Part shown: positions 1 to 9,283 of the stretch, piece after piece
Numbering within the stretch: the stretch's first letter is position 1
Layout of the letters: each line of letters starts with the position of its first letter
Assembly: GCA_029265405.1 (NCBI GenBank)
Contig: JAJUJI010000006.1
Span: forward strand, 87,837 to 151,836
Origin: Clostridiales bacterium
GTDB taxonomy: Bacteria > Bacillota > Clostridia > Oscillospirales > Oscillospiraceae
DNA length: 64,000 bases
Reading direction: 5' to 3'
Translations under genes and position numbers: made by a program
Notes under the pieces: model-generated
Database searches by the model: none
Told to the model about the DNA's origin: nothing
Seen by the model: the letters and a program-made list of their open reading frames with translations, nothing else

Positions 1-69
1 GGTATCGTCCAGGTAAAGCGTGCCGTCCAGGTCCAGGAGGAAGAGCTTTTTGCCTTTGAGGGAGCTCAC
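1..69 (-). CDS. HAD-superfamily phosphatase, N-terminal fragment
   Basis: Only the first 23 codons are in the window. They read [19 protein letters not shown] after a short lead, which contains the DxDGT nucleophile motif of HAD phosphatases, and the LYLD continuation resembles the NagD/AraL type. The start is a GTG whose last two bases are part of the TGA stop of the uridine phosphorylase gene (GTGA), so the two genes are very likely translationally coupled. The substrate cannot be inferred from this fragment; a nucleotide or sugar phosphate is plausible given the neighbour. Confidence 0.75.
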   Translation of the reverse strand, partial: MSSLKGKKLFLLDLDGTLYLDDT

Positions 70-812
70 AGCGCTTTTATCGCTTCCACGCATATTTTTA
101 CCGAATTGTCCACGTCGTGCGACGAGGCGTCGCCGTAACCGAGCTTCGCCCTTTCCTGGTTCCAGACCGTATGAAGAACGGTCCCGCAGCGCACGCCCAG
201 GTGCGCCGCTACGACGAAAAGCGTTGCGCTTTCCATCTCGCTGGCCAGGACTCCAAGACGCTTCCACGCCTCCCATTTCTCCAGAAGCTCGCCCGCGACG
301 GGCATGGCCTCGGGCCTGTGCTGCCCGTAGAAGGAATCCTTGCACTGGACAACGCCCACATGGCAAGGTATTCCAAGCCTGTCGGCCGCGTCTCGCAAAG
401 CCAGCGTAACGCCGAAATCGGCTGCGGCGGGATATTCAAGCGGCGCGTATTCCCGGCTTGTGCCCTCCTGGCGCACGGCCGCCGAGGCGATGACGGCGTC
501 CCCCGCCTGCACCTTGACATTTATGCCGCCGCAGGTCCCTACACGGATGAAGGTGTGGGCGCCCAGCTCCGCCAGCTCCTCCATCGCTATGGCGGCTGAA
601 GGACCGCCTATGCCCGTTGAAACGACGGAGACCTTCTTTTCCTTTATATAGCCCGTGTAGGTCGTATACTCCCTGTTTTGCGCGACCTTTACGGCGTCGG
701 CGAAATGCTCGGCGATCAGGGCGCACCTGCCGGGATCGCCGGGCAGTATGCAATACTCGCCGATGTCGCCCTTTGCGCACCTTATATGATACTGCTTTCC
801 GTTATCAAACAT
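66..812 (-). CDS. udp: Uridine phosphorylase (nucleoside phosphorylase family)
   Basis: 248 residues, cytoplasmic, normal length for the PNP/UDP family. It would cleave uridine with phosphate to uracil and ribose-1-phosphate in pyrimidine salvage. Seen in the sequence: the phosphate-binding GDPGR near the N-terminus, the [12 protein letters not shown] segment, RVGTCGG, and the ribose-binding SEMESATLF region near residue 185. The ATG at 812 is chosen over one 36 bases upstream because GAGGGGAG sits just before it and the family begins near this point. It overlaps a downstream HAD phosphatase by four bases. Nucleoside specificity (uridine rather than purine) is inferred from overall similarity. 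Confidence 0.88.
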   Translation of the reverse strand: MFDNGKQYHIRCAKGDIGEYCILPGDPGRCALIAEHFADAVKVAQNREYTTYTGYIKEKKVSVVSTGIGGPSAAIAMEELAELGAHTFIRVGTCGGINVKVQAGDAVIASAAVRQEGTSREYAPLEYPAAADFGVTLALRDAADRLGIPCHVGVVQCKDSFYGQHRPEAMPVAGELLEKWEAWKRLGVLASEMESATLFVVAAHLGVRCGTVLHTVWNQERAKLGYGDASSHDVDNSVKICVEAIKAL

Positions 813-926
813 TTTTGCTCCCCTCGGATACAATACATTTTGTAACACTTTGTTGTTGAATTATAATTTATTCTATTGTATCATTTAAATTAACATTATT
901 AATATTTCGTCAATTATGAGGCTTCT

Positions 927-1592
927 ATGAAAAAAACGATGCGCTACGCCGTCTGCCTTGTTCTCGGCGCCGCACTCGGGATAGGCTGCTTTTTGTTGGC
1001 CGGCCTTTTTACCGGGGGAGAAAACGCGCATGAGGCCCTGAGCGGCAAGCGTGAGGATATCGCCGCCATCGCCGTGCCGAACGAGGGCGGCTATTCCAAC
1101 AGCGACCTGGTGCGGCTTGCATATTCCGTGGTCCTGTGCCTGCGGGAAGCGGATTACGAAACGCTTTCGGGGCTGGTTAATCCGGATTACGGACTTGTCC
1201 TTTCACCATATGCCAATGTCAATCTCGGTTCCGCCCGGTGCCTGACTCCGGAGCAGGTGGTGGACATAGGCAGGGACAGGGAGGTCTATGTTTGGGGCAC
1301 CGAGGACGGCACGGGAGAGCCCATTCAAATGACCCCGGAGGAATATTTTGCCGCCTATGTCTACGATGCCGACTACTATGGCGCGCCTGTCATAACTGTC
1401 AACCGCATAGCAAAATCCGGAAATTCGCTGGAAAACGTCCAGACTGTGTTCCCCGAAGGCCTTTTTGTGGATTTCTACATGCCGCCGTCCGAGGAGGGCG
1501 GGCTGGACTGGAGGCTGCTTCGCCTGGTCTTCGAGGACTGCGGGGGGGGGCTGAAGCTAAGCGCGCTTATCCACAGCCAGTATACGGTTTGA
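927..1592 (+). CDS. Membrane-anchored protein of unknown function
   Basis: 221 residues with one N-terminal hydrophobic segment (about residues 7-28) preceded by Lys/Arg, so probably a signal anchor with an extracytoplasmic domain. The rest is soluble. It has a segment around LTPEQVVDIG and a C-terminal pattern resembling WRLLRLVFED...LIHSQYTV that I associate with uncharacterised clostridial secreted or lipoprotein-like proteins. No catalytic motif or lipobox is evident. It is a single-gene unit, divergent from uridine phosphorylase and convergent with rubrerythrin. Confidence 0.7.
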   Translation: MKKTMRYAVCLVLGAALGIGCFLLAGLFTGGENAHEALSGKREDIAAIAVPNEGGYSNSDLVRLAYSVVLCLREADYETLSGLVNPDYGLVLSPYANVNLGSARCLTPEQVVDIGRDREVYVWGTEDGTGEPIQMTPEEYFAAYVYDADYYGAPVITVNRIAKSGNSLENVQTVFPEGLFVDFYMPPSEEGGLDWRLLRLVFEDCGGGLKLSALIHSQYTV

Positions 1593-1663
1593 TTTTTCGG
1601 GCTGACGCGGGCCGCTTCGGCGCCGCGTCGGCCGGGGCCTGCCCGCATGTGCGGCGCTTTTGC

Positions 1664-2200
1664 TTAATAGGCCTTTACATATAGCTGGAAGTACGCCTTG
1701 GGATGGTCGCAGACGGGGCAGGCTTCCGGAGCCTTGTCGCCGGTATGGATGTGCCCGCAGTTGCGGCATATCCATATTTTTTCCGCGTCCCTGCTGAATA
1801 CGGCGCCCTTCCTCACGTTATCAAGAAGCGCCAGATATCTTTCCTCGTGCCGCTTTTCGATGGCGGCGACGCCCCTGAACAGGCGGGCTATGTCGTCAAA
1901 GCCCTCGGCCTCCGCCACCTCGGCGTATTCTCTGTACATCTCTGTCCATTCGTAGTTTTCGCCGGCCGCGGCGTCCTTAAGGTTTTCTTCGGTCGTACCG
2001 ATGCCGTGCGCGAGCTTGAACCATATTTTTGCGTGCTCCTTTTCGTTTCCGGCGGTTTCCTCAAAAAAGGCGGCGATCTGCTCATAGCCGTCCTTTCTGG
2101 CCTTGCTGGCGTAATAATCGTATTTGTTCCTCGCCTGGGACTCGCCTGCAAACGCGCTGAGCAGATTGGCTTCTGTTTTGCTTCCCTTTAATTCCGGCAT
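1664..2200 (-). CDS. rbr: Rubrerythrin
   Basis: 178 residues. The N-terminal ferritin-like four-helix domain carries the di-iron ligands in the contexts [22 protein letters not shown] and [11 protein letters not shown]. The C-terminal rubredoxin domain has two iron-binding pairs, CRNCG and CPVCD. Rubrerythrins reduce hydrogen peroxide in the cytoplasm of anaerobes with electrons from rubredoxin or NADH, so the role is oxidative-stress defence. The start is preceded by AAGGGAGTG. A TATAAT box lies about 35 bases upstream on the minus strand, with only a weak -35. The gene is monocistronic and convergent with the preceding one. Confidence 0.95.
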   Translation of the reverse strand: MPELKGSKTEANLLSAFAGESQARNKYDYYASKARKDGYEQIAAFFEETAGNEKEHAKIWFKLAHGIGTTEENLKDAAAGENYEWTEMYREYAEVAEAEGFDDIARLFRGVAAIEKRHEERYLALLDNVRKGAVFSRDAEKIWICRNCGHIHTGDKAPEACPVCDHPKAYFQLYVKAY

Positions 2201-2275
2201 AACTGCACTCCCTTAATCGATTTATTCGCCATTATTATATACGAAAATCCCAATTTTTCATAGTACCGCGCGTGC

Positions 2276-2316
2276 AAAAAAAGGGCCGCAACGAAGCTTA
2301 GCCTTCGTTGCGGCCC
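2276..2316 (-). terminator. Intrinsic terminator after ribU
   Basis: A 14-bp GC-rich stem (2283-2296 with 2303-2316) with a 6-base loop, followed in the minus direction by a run of seven T (A run 2276-2282). It lies just past the transporter stop codon. Confidence 0.9.
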
Positions 2317-2331
2317 TTCGGCTCCTGGCCG

Positions 2332-2985
2332 TCATATTATGCCTATGAAGGCCAGGAGCAGCATGATGCAGGTTACAAGCAATACGGCGGCGAAAATTGC
2401 CACGCCGTAGTTGAATTTGCGCTTGGCGGTTCCGCTGGCGCCGCTTTCCGGAAGCAGCTTAGCCTTGTGCAGCGCCGCCGAAAGCGGCTTGTAGAGCAGC
2501 AGGGCGAGAGCCATGTTGAGCGCCCCCTTGAGCAGGTTGAAGGGAAGCAGCAGGGGAATTATCATGGGGACGACGTCTGCCCTGGTCACGCCCTGCATGT
2601 AGAAAGGAAGTATCAGCCAGTTCCAGAGGAGCATTATTGCCGTCATTGCAAGAACGCCCGACACAAGGCCTATAATGGCGTTTTTAATGGTGCGGTGTCT
2701 TGTGTATATAAGCGCCGCCGTACAGGCAAAGGATATGGAGGCCAGCGCGTTCATCAGGAAGCCTATGGGGCCTGTGGTGCTGACGGTTATCATTTCAAGA
2801 AAAGCAACAACGACTGAAATTACGAGCGCCGCCACGGGCCCCAGCATGAAGCCCGCTATTGCTATTATGGTGGTTTTGGGATCCATGGTCAGAAAGGACA
2901 CCGGGATGCGGATAAAAAATACGGCCAGGTAGGCTATCGCGGTCATCAAGGCCAGAACGGTAAGCTTTTTTGTTTTGACAGACAT
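2332..2985 (-). CDS. ribU: ECF transporter S component, riboflavin-type (RibU)
   Basis: 217 residues with about five or six hydrophobic transmembrane segments. It begins with the LTVLALMTAIAYL helix typical of ECF S components. It would bind riboflavin (or FMN precursor) at the outer face and work with the shared EcfA/A'/T energising module, which is not in this window. The strongest evidence for the substrate is context: the gene lies directly downstream of an RFN (FMN) riboswitch and its attenuator terminator. The C-terminal tail, after a Lys/Arg-rich linker, forms an extra hydrophobic helix. No RBS oddity. Substrate assignment is inferred mostly from the riboswitch. Confidence 0.88.
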   Translation of the reverse strand: MSVKTKKLTVLALMTAIAYLAVFFIRIPVSFLTMDPKTTIIAIAGFMLGPVAALVISVVVAFLEMITVSTTGPIGFLMNALASISFACTAALIYTRHRTIKNAIIGLVSGVLAMTAIMLLWNWLILPFYMQGVTRADVVPMIIPLLLPFNLLKGALNMALALLLYKPLSAALHKAKLLPESGASGTAKRKFNYGVAIFAAVLLVTCIMLLLAFIGII

Positions 2986-3015
2986 TTATGTAACCTCGCT
3001 TTTTAAAATAGTATA

Positions 3016-3047
3016 AATAAAAAACCCGAAGACGCCAGTCTTCGGGT
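3016..3047 (-). terminator. Riboswitch expression platform terminator
   Basis: A 9-bp stem, CCCGAAGAC with GTCTTCGGG (3025-3033 and 3038-3046), is followed on the minus strand by a T-rich run. It lies between the FMN aptamer and the ribU start, the expected position for FMN-dependent premature termination. Confidence 0.88.
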
Positions 3048-3117
3048 ATAAATGGTATAGAAACAGACATATGATAACGCCGACGCCAGCCGGCACGATA
3101 TGCCGGGCGCGCGCTAT

Positions 3118-3252
3118 AGCTGCCTTCTCCCATCCAGACTTTACTGTCGGTATCGGAATTCAACCGATTCAACCCAAACGCGCCGACCAGGCGCAAGGGC
3201 TCGCGGACTTTACCGCCGGTGGGGAATTGCACCCCGCCCCGAAGACAGCTTC
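3118..3252 (-). ncRNA. FMN riboswitch (RFN element)
   Basis: On the minus strand the conserved RFN blocks appear in order: TCTTCGGGGC, GGTGCAATTCCCCACCGG, CGGTAAAGTCCGCGAGC, a variable arm, GAATTCCGATACCGACAG and TAAAGTCTGGATGGGAGA. This is a class known to bind FMN and to repress riboflavin synthesis or transport genes. It sits between a strong promoter and the ribU attenuator terminator, so it should switch off the transporter when FMN is abundant. Confidence 0.96.
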
Positions 3253-3253
3253 C

Positions 3254-3282
3254 ATTATAGAAACCATGTATGGATTTGTCAA
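3254..3282 (-). promoter_or_regulatory. Sigma-A-type promoter of the ribU transcript
   Basis: On the minus strand TTGACA (3277-3282), a 17-base spacer, and TATAAT (3254-3259). Both hexamers match the consensus exactly. The start site would fall a few bases before the riboswitch. Confidence 0.9.
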
Positions 3283-3539
3283 TACCTCTGAGCCTGAAAA
3301 GCTGAAAATGCATAAAAAGATATTAATTAACAAAGATATTTAGGGCCGCCTTGACGGGAGCCGGCGAATGTTTTTTCAGCGTCCGCGCCCGCGTTGAGTC
3401 TAAAGCGGCCGCAAGGCGCATAGATTAGAGCGTAAAACCGCGCCCGGCGGCTTTAGCCCGCGCGCATGCGCGGAGGGAAGCCCCGGCCGCAACGCGGAGC
3501 GGATATGCTCTCATTTTTGTGATTACGGGAGGATCAAGC

Positions 3540-3767
3540 ATGAAATACCCATACGATTTCAACGAGGACGGAGAGCTCAGCGCTTACGAATATGCCCTTT
3601 TTATGGACGAAATGGAGCGGGAGGAAAGGGAGATGAAACGGCGGAGGGGTTTTTCCCCGATGAGCGACGATGAAGACGATCCCTTCAGGCGCTTTGACGG
3701 CGACGACTGCGACGACGAGGATTATGCCGACGACGATTATGACGACGACGAGGATTGGGACCTGTGA
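3540..3767 (+). CDS. Small poly-acidic protein with one EF-hand-like loop
   Basis: 75 residues. The N-terminus contains DFNEDGELSAYE, which fits the 12-residue EF-hand loop (Asp1, Asn3, Asp5, Gly6, hydrophobic 8, Glu12) flanked by a predicted helix. A basic patch (KRRR) is followed by a tail made almost wholly of Asp, Glu and Tyr. It would be a soluble calcium-binding or charge-interacting protein; no function is known to me. ATG at 3540 is chosen because GGGAGGATCAAGC precedes it; the GTG at 3519 lacks a site. The gene stands alone, followed by a strong hairpin. Confidence 0.65.
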   Translation: MKYPYDFNEDGELSAYEYALFMDEMEREEREMKRRRGFSPMSDDEDDPFRRFDGDDCDDEDYADDDYDDDEDWDL

Positions 3768-3772
3768 GCGAG

Positions 3773-3804
3773 GCGGGGGAGCGGCGGGAAGGCGGCTCCC
3801 CCGC
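3773..3804 (+). terminator. GC-rich hairpin after the acidic miniprotein gene
   Basis: A 10-bp stem, GCGGGGGAGC with GCTCCCCCGC, starting six bases after the stop codon. There is no T run on the plus strand, so it may be a weak terminator or an mRNA 3'-end stabiliser. Confidence 0.45.
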
Positions 3805-3979
3805 GCCGCAAAAAGCGATAAAGCAAGCTGAGATATTGCGGTTTTTTGTGGGACATGCTAATATTGTTACATGCCTGCCGCCGCTGTGAAGCGGCGGCTA
3901 TGCGCGGCCCTGCCGCTTCCGGCGACGGCGGCAAGGGTTCCCAGCGGTATTTTTGGCGCCGGAGAAACGGAGGCGGCAG

Positions 3980-4693
3980 ATGTCTTTCCTGAAAGAACTA
4001 AATCCGGGGCTTGCCGTCGATATCGCGATTTGCCTGATAATACTTTTCAAGCTGCTGCAGGGCAGGTCGGAGGGCGCGGTAAGGAAGCTCGGCAGGTTCG
4101 CGGCCCTGCTGTGCGCCGTATTCGGCGCGCAATACATAAAAGACGCCTTTTCCAGGACTCTGGCGGACAGATTCGTTCAGCCCTTCATATATAAAAAGCT
4201 GGCCGAGCAGCTTGACAAGCTGGGCCTTGCCGACGCGGTCGAGAGCCTGACGGCCTTATTCGACACTGTCAAGCTGCCGCAATTTTTGCGCCATTCCGTA
4301 GCCGACCAGGTCGCCGGGCAGGCCGGCGGGATAAGCCAGTCCGCCGGAACGGCCGTGGCCTCGGCCTCCTCCATAATAGCCGAGCGCGTCACCGGCCTGG
4401 TGCTGCTGATTTTAAGCTTTGCGGCCATTTACATCATAGTCAAGCTTCTGTTCGACGGTCTGCTGGACCCCGTTTTCAGAAGGCTGCCTCTTGTCAGCCA
4501 GGCAAACAGCCTGCTCGGGGCGATTTTCGGCGGAATAAGCGGCGTCCTTATAGCCGGCATATTGCTTGCCGTTGCCTATAAGCTAGTCCCCTCCCTCTCG
4601 GCCGGCGAGAATTCCATATTTTCTCCGAAAACCGTTGATTCCACTTATGTTTTGAAGCTTTACTTCAGGGCGCTGCCGGGAATCTTTTCATGA
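3980..4693 (+). CDS. CvpA family membrane protein
   Basis: 237 residues with four hydrophobic segments (about residues 10-25, 35-50, 135-160 and 185-205) and the small-residue-rich LLGAIFGGISGVLIAGILL stretch typical of the CvpA/colicin V production family. The family is widespread in Bacteria; its biochemical role is not settled. ATG at 3980 follows GGAGGCGGCAG. A possible promoter, TTGCGG-17-TAATAT, lies about 120 bases upstream. It converges on typA across a shared terminator. Confidence 0.8.
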   Translation: MSFLKELNPGLAVDIAICLIILFKLLQGRSEGAVRKLGRFAALLCAVFGAQYIKDAFSRTLADRFVQPFIYKKLAEQLDKLGLADAVESLTALFDTVKLPQFLRHSVADQVAGQAGGISQSAGTAVASASSIIAERVTGLVLLILSFAAIYIIVKLLFDGLLDPVFRRLPLVSQANSLLGAIFGGISGVLIAGILLAVAYKLVPSLSAGENSIFSPKTVDSTYVLKLYFRALPGIFS

Positions 4694-4708
4694 GCGCATA
4701 ATAAAACG

Positions 4709-4741
4709 GCGGCGGGCGCGATTGCCCGCCGCTATGCTTTT
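4709..4741. terminator. Shared bidirectional terminator between cvpA and typA
   Basis: A 9-bp stem, GCGGCGGGC with GCCCGCCGC (4709-4717 and 4724-4732). It is followed by a T-rich tract on the plus strand and by CGTTTTATT on the minus strand, so it can end both convergent genes. Confidence 0.8.
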
Positions 4742-4746
4742 TGCTC

Positions 4747-6564
4747 CTATTTTGCCTTTTTCTGGCTTGACGCCTTCATGCGCTGCGAATGGTCAAGAAT
4801 GCGCTTGCGGAGGCGCAGCGACTTAGGAGTGACCTCCAGCAGCTCGTCGTCGGCCAAAAATTCAAGGCACTGCTCCAGGCTGAGCAGCTTTGGCGGCGTA
4901 AGGCGCAGAGCCTCGTCGCTGCCGGCGGCCCGCATATTAGTAAGCTGCTTCTTCTTGCACACGTTGACCGCCATGTCCTCGGCCTTGGGTGACACGCCGA
5001 CTATCATGCCCATATAGACCTTTGTGCCGGGAGTGATGAACATCGCGCCCCTGTCCTGGGCGCCGAATATGCCGTAGGCCACCGCCTCGCCGGTTTCGAA
5101 GGCTATCAGCGAGCCTGTGTTCCTCCGGCTGAGCTCGCCCCTGAAGGGCGCATACCCGTCGAAGACGGAAGCCATGATGCCCTCGCCGCGCGTATCCGTA
5201 AGGAACTCGCTGCGGTAGCCGAAAAGCCCCCGAGAAGGGACCAAAAAGACCAGCTTCGTCCTGACTCCGACCGGCGCCATCTCCAGCAGCTCGCCGCGTC
5301 TGGAGCTGAGCTTTTCAATCACGCTTCCCGCATACTGCTCGGGCGCGTCTATCACAACCCTTTCCATGGGCTCCATAAGCACGCCGTCCTCCAGCTTGTT
5401 CAGCACGCGGGGAGGGGAAACCTGAAATTCGTAGCCCTCGCGGCGCATGGTTTCTATCAGTATGGAAAGGTGCATCTCCCCGCGCCCGGCCACGTTGAAG
5501 CTGTCCGTGCTGTCGGTTTCCGAAACGCGCAGCGACACGTCCCTGAGAGTCTCCCGAAACAGCCGCTCCCTTAGATGGCGGGAGGTGACAAATTTCCCCT
5601 CCGTGCCGGCAAAGGGGCTGTCGTTGACCGAAAAGGTCATTTCAATTGTGGGGGCGGAGATTTCAACAAAGGGCAGGGGCTCAACGCAAAGCGGAGAGCA
5701 TATGGTGTCGCCTATGTTGATGTCCGCTATGCCGGAAAGGGCTATGATGTCCCCCGCCGAGGATTCGGCGACGGGACGGCGGCTCAGCCCGTCGAACACA
5801 TACAGGCTGACGGCCTTCGCCCTCCTGCTGACGCTCGCATCCGCATAGTTGCAGACGGCGATGTCCTGGTTTTGCCTGATGACGCCCCGCTCTATCCTTC
5901 CTATGGCTATCCGGCCCACGTAGTCGTTGTAGTCCACAGACGAAACCAGCATCTGGAGCGGCGCGCCGGCGTCCCGCCCCGGAGCGGGGATGTATTCCAC
6001 TATTGCGTCGAAAAGCGGCTTGAGGCTTGTGCCCTCCTCCTCGGGCGAGACGGACGCGGTGCCTTTCCTGGCCGAGCAGAACAGCATGGGCGAGTCGAGC
6101 TGCTCGTCGGTGGCGTCCAGATCCATGAGAAGCTCCAGCACCTCGTCTATGACCTCGTGTATCCTCGCGTCCGGCCGGTCTATCTTATTCATTACGACTA
6201 TGACCCTGTGGCCCAGCTCCAGGGCGCGGCTGAGCACAAAGCGAGTTTGGGGCATGGGCCCCTCGGCGGCGTCCACAAGCAGCAGCACGCCGTTTACCAT
6301 TTTTAAAACCCGCTCCACCTCGCCGCCGAAATCCGCGTGTCCGGGAGTATCCACAATGTTTATCTTCACATCGCCGTAATGTACGGCTGTGTTCTTGGCA
6401 AGTATGGTGATGCCGCGCTCCCGTTCAAGATCGCCGGAGTCCATGACCCTTTCCGCAACCGCCTGGTTCTCGCGGAAAACGCCGCTTTGGCGCAGCATCT
6501 CATCCACCAGCGTCGTCTTGCCATGGTCCACGTGGGCTATGATTGCTATATTTCTTATTTCCAT
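4747..6564 (-). CDS. typA: Translational GTPase TypA/BipA
   Basis: 605 residues, full length. G1 AHVDHGKTT is at residues 10-18, the switch region around RERGITI, G3 DTPGHADF, and G4 NKID. EF-G-like domains follow and then the TypA-specific C-terminus, with [17 protein letters not shown]. BipA binds the ribosome at the EF-G site and is needed for stress- and cold-related ribosome assembly. The C-terminal KASSQKKAK tail is basic, as expected for ribosome contact. Monocistronic, with its own terminator. Confidence 0.95.
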   Translation of the reverse strand: MEIRNIAIIAHVDHGKTTLVDEMLRQSGVFRENQAVAERVMDSGDLERERGITILAKNTAVHYGDVKINIVDTPGHADFGGEVERVLKMVNGVLLLVDAAEGPMPQTRFVLSRALELGHRVIVVMNKIDRPDARIHEVIDEVLELLMDLDATDEQLDSPMLFCSARKGTASVSPEEEGTSLKPLFDAIVEYIPAPGRDAGAPLQMLVSSVDYNDYVGRIAIGRIERGVIRQNQDIAVCNYADASVSRRAKAVSLYVFDGLSRRPVAESSAGDIIALSGIADINIGDTICSPLCVEPLPFVEISAPTIEMTFSVNDSPFAGTEGKFVTSRHLRERLFRETLRDVSLRVSETDSTDSFNVAGRGEMHLSILIETMRREGYEFQVSPPRVLNKLEDGVLMEPMERVVIDAPEQYAGSVIEKLSSRRGELLEMAPVGVRTKLVFLVPSRGLFGYRSEFLTDTRGEGIMASVFDGYAPFRGELSRRNTGSLIAFETGEAVAYGIFGAQDRGAMFITPGTKVYMGMIVGVSPKAEDMAVNVCKKKQLTNMRAAGSDEALRLTPPKLLSLEQCLEFLADDELLEVTPKSLRLRKRILDHSQRMKASSQKKAK

Positions 6565-6962
6565 TGATTGAGACAGTCCTTTCGCCGCTTTCGGGCTTCA
6601 ATGCGGTTAATATTGGGCTTTGGACGAGCCGGACAGCCCTGCCCGCAAAACGGCCGAAATATTATACAGCAGCTTTTCGGCTAAAGCAACCTTATTCCGA
6701 CGTGCCGCTGTCGCCGTTTTTCAAAATTTATGACTTTTGCACCCGGGCTGCAAGCGACGCGGACCGTTCGGGACAAGAGCCCGGCTCTTTCTCGGCGGCG
6801 CTCTTATTTGCGCATCGTATATAGTAATAAATTGTTTCTATTTTATTTATGTTTTTTCTTGAAATAAAACGGCCCGCCTTTTATAATTAAGTGAAATCTT
6901 CGGAGCCGATTTAAATCGACGCCGCATATTAAGCTTTTCAATAAAATGCAAAGGGGTATTTT
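6565..6962. other. Intergenic region between typA and the GltB-like gene
   Basis: No convincing coding sequence. The last 110 bases are AT-rich and hold the promoter of the rightward gene; the rest is GC-rich with no structure I could assign. I looked for T-box specifier features and did not find them. Confidence 0.6.
6859..6887 (+). promoter_or_regulatory. Sigma-A-type promoter
   Basis: TTGAAA (6859-6864), 17-base spacer, TATAAT (6882-6887), about 75 bases upstream of the GltB-like start codon. The TATAAT is a perfect match. Confidence 0.8.
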
Positions 6963-8555
6963 ATGAATCTTCAAAGACCTAACGGCAATGACGCCACCAG
7001 ATCGGCCAACCGCTCGAGAGATGTCGTGCCTTCCAGCGGTCTATGCTCGCGCTGCATAGACGGCTGCCGCGGTAACTGCGAGGTTTTCAAGGCCACGTTC
7101 CGCGGCCGCGAGCTGATCTATCCCGGTCCCTTCGGCGATATCACGGCCGGAGGCGACAAGGATTACCCGGTAGACTATTCGCATCTCAACATCCAGGGCT
7201 ATGCCTTGGGAGGCAGGGGGCTTCCCGGAAACGCCGAGGCAAACTCCGACAACGCGCTCTTCCCTAAGGTGTCAACCGAAACCTCCTACGGCTGGGACAA
7301 AAAGGTCAAAATGAGCGTTCCCATATTCACCGGCGCTCTCGGCTCCACCGAGATTGCCCGCAAGAATTGGGAGCATTTTGCCGTTGGAGCCGCCATTTCG
7401 GGCGTCACCATAGTCTGCGGCGAGAATGTCTGCGGCATTGACCCAGCCCTGGAGCTTGACAAAAACAACAAGGTAGTCAAGGCTCCCGACATGGACAGGC
7501 GCATTGAGGCCTACAAGAGATACTACAACGGCATGGGCGAGATACTCATCCAGATGAACGTTGAGGATACGCGCCTCGGCGTCGCCGAATACATCATAAA
7601 CAAGCACGGCATAGACACCATTGAGCTCAAATGGGGCCAGGGCGCCAAGTGCATAGGCGGAGAAATCAAGGTCAAGTCCCTTGACAGGGCGCTTGAGCTT
7701 CAGCGCCGCGGCTATATCGTGACCCCGGACCCCTCAGACCCCGTCAACCAGGCCGCCTTCAGGTCCGGAGCCATCAAGGAGTTTGAGCGCCACAGCCGCC
7801 TCGGCTTTGTCAGCGAGGAGGGCTTCATGGCGGAGGTGGAGCGCCTGCGCAAGCTGGGCTTCAAGCGCGTCACTCTCAAGACCGGCGCCTACAGCCTGCG
7901 CGAGCTGGCAATGGCTATCAAGTGGTCCTCCAAGGCCCATATAGACCTGCTGACTATTGACGGAGCCTCCGGCGGCACGGGCATGAGCCCCTGGAGGATG
8001 ATGGAGGAGTGGGGCATTCCCTCCCTCTACCTGCACTCCGCGGCTTACGAGTTTGCCTCCATACTCAGCGCAAAGGGAGAAAGGGTGCCCGACCTGGCCT
8101 TTGCCGGCGGCTTCAGCTCCGAGGACGGAGTGTTCAAGGCCCTGGCCCTGGGCGCGCCCTACGTCAAGGCCGTCTGCATGGGCCGCGCGCTCATGATACC
8201 CGGCATGGTGGGCAAGAACATAGCCCAGTGGATAAAGGACGGGGATCTGCCCAAGACCGTCAGCGAGTTCGGCTCCACCCCCGAGGAGATCTTCGTCTGC
8301 TACGAAAAGGTCAAGGACCTTGTCGGCGCTTCGGAAATCGAAAAGATACCGCTTGGCGCGATAGGCATATACAGCTACGCCGACAAGATAAAGGTCGGCC
8401 TGCAGCAGCTCATGGCCGGAGCACGCTGCTTCAGCCTGGATGTCATCACCCGCAGGGAGCTGATGTCCCTCACCGAGGAATGCGCAAAGGTCACCGGCAT
8501 CCCCTATCTGATGGACTGCTACAGGGAAGAGGCTCTGGAAATTTTGAACAAGTAA
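6963..8555 (+). CDS. FMN-binding glutamate synthase family protein
   Basis: 530 residues. The N-terminal part has a Cys-rich stretch, CSRCIDGCRGNCEVF, and the body is the FMN-binding TIM barrel of the glutamate synthase central domain, with TIDGASGGTGMSPWRM and FAGGFSSEDGVFKALALG matching the FMN/phosphate-binding loops. It lacks the N-terminal Ntn glutaminase and the C-terminal beta-helix of full GltB. It could therefore transfer ammonia rather than glutamine nitrogen, or act on another substrate; the archaeal-type and stand-alone homologues are poorly characterised. No gltD-like gene is adjacent. Start preceded by AAAGGGG. Monocistronic with its own promoter and terminator. Confidence 0.85.
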   Translation: MNLQRPNGNDATRSANRSRDVVPSSGLCSRCIDGCRGNCEVFKATFRGRELIYPGPFGDITAGGDKDYPVDYSHLNIQGYALGGRGLPGNAEANSDNALFPKVSTETSYGWDKKVKMSVPIFTGALGSTEIARKNWEHFAVGAAISGVTIVCGENVCGIDPALELDKNNKVVKAPDMDRRIEAYKRYYNGMGEILIQMNVEDTRLGVAEYIINKHGIDTIELKWGQGAKCIGGEIKVKSLDRALELQRRGYIVTPDPSDPVNQAAFRSGAIKEFERHSRLGFVSEEGFMAEVERLRKLGFKRVTLKTGAYSLRELAMAIKWSSKAHIDLLTIDGASGGTGMSPWRMMEEWGIPSLYLHSAAYEFASILSAKGERVPDLAFAGGFSSEDGVFKALALGAPYVKAVCMGRALMIPGMVGKNIAQWIKDGDLPKTVSEFGSTPEEIFVCYEKVKDLVGASEIEKIPLGAIGIYSYADKIKVGLQQLMAGARCFSLDVITRRELMSLTEECAKVTGIPYLMDCYREEALEILNK

Positions 8556-8580
8556 GGCCTGCCAGCTTTAAAGACAAACC

Positions 8581-8622
8581 GCGCCGCATAAACCGTTACG
8601 GTTTATGCGGCGCTTGCTTTTT
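8581..8622 (+). terminator. Intrinsic terminator after the GltB-like gene
   Basis: A perfect 15-bp stem (8581-8595 with 8599-8613), a 3-base loop, then TTGCTTTTT. Confidence 0.93.
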
Positions 8623-8640
8623 CGGCGCATCCGCTGGGCT

Positions 8641-9234
8641 TCAACCGCCCTTAGGCCTGAACCTTTCCTCGGTCCCGTTCAGCAGCCTTTTTATATTGGT
8701 CCTGTGCTGGAATACGACAAGAGCAAAAACAAACAGGCCCAGCAGCAGATAGTATATCGAGAAGCCGCCCAGCATCAATATCGCCGCCGGGTACATTATA
8801 GCCGCGGCAATGGAGCATACCGACACAATTTTGCATATAAGGAACACGACAAAAAAAGTCGCCACAAGGATAAGAAAGAGCCTCCAGTCCAGCCACAGGC
8901 TGGTAGCCGCCCCGACTGTCACGCCCTTACCCCCCTTAAACCCGAAGTAGAGGGGCCAGCAGTGCCCCAGCAGGCAGCCGACGGCGGCCGCCGCCACTCC
9001 GGCCTCCCCGGCCAGCAGGCTTCCCGCCAGCAGCGCGGCGAAGGTTTTCAGCGCGTCGCCCGCGAAGGTGGCAAGGCCGGCGTTGAGCCCGAACACCCTG
9101 GCCACATTGGTAGCCCCCGCGTTGCCGCTGCCCTTTAGCCGCACGTCGGCCTTGAAGCGGCTCCTTGCCAGCAGGACGCCTACGCTGATGGAGCCCAGCA
9201 GATATCCTGCTATAAGCGAAAATATAGCGTTCAA
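8641..9234 (-). CDS. plsY: Glycerol-3-phosphate acyltransferase PlsY
   Basis: 197 residues, five or more transmembrane helices. PlsY transfers the acyl group from acyl-phosphate to glycerol-3-phosphate, the first committed step of phospholipid synthesis in most Bacillota, at the inner face of the membrane. The family motifs are present: GSGNAGATNV near residue 36 and FGFKGGKGV near residue 98. It lies 49 bases downstream of gap on the same strand and could share its transcript. The PlsX partner is not in the window. Confidence 0.95.
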   Translation of the reverse strand: MNAIFSLIAGYLLGSISVGVLLARSRFKADVRLKGSGNAGATNVARVFGLNAGLATFAGDALKTFAALLAGSLLAGEAGVAAAAVGCLLGHCWPLYFGFKGGKGVTVGAATSLWLDWRLFLILVATFFVVFLICKIVSVCSIAAAIMYPAAILMLGGFSIYYLLLGLFVFALVVFQHRTNIKRLLNGTEERFRPKGG

Positions 9235-9283
9235 TTCCTCTCTTGACCTTTCCCGGCCTCAGCCTGAAAAGGCCGCGGCCGCA

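Noticed and set aside
6565..6962. T-box riboswitch upstream of the GltB-like gene
   Set aside because: No T-box sequence or specifier hairpin could be found; only a promoter is supported.
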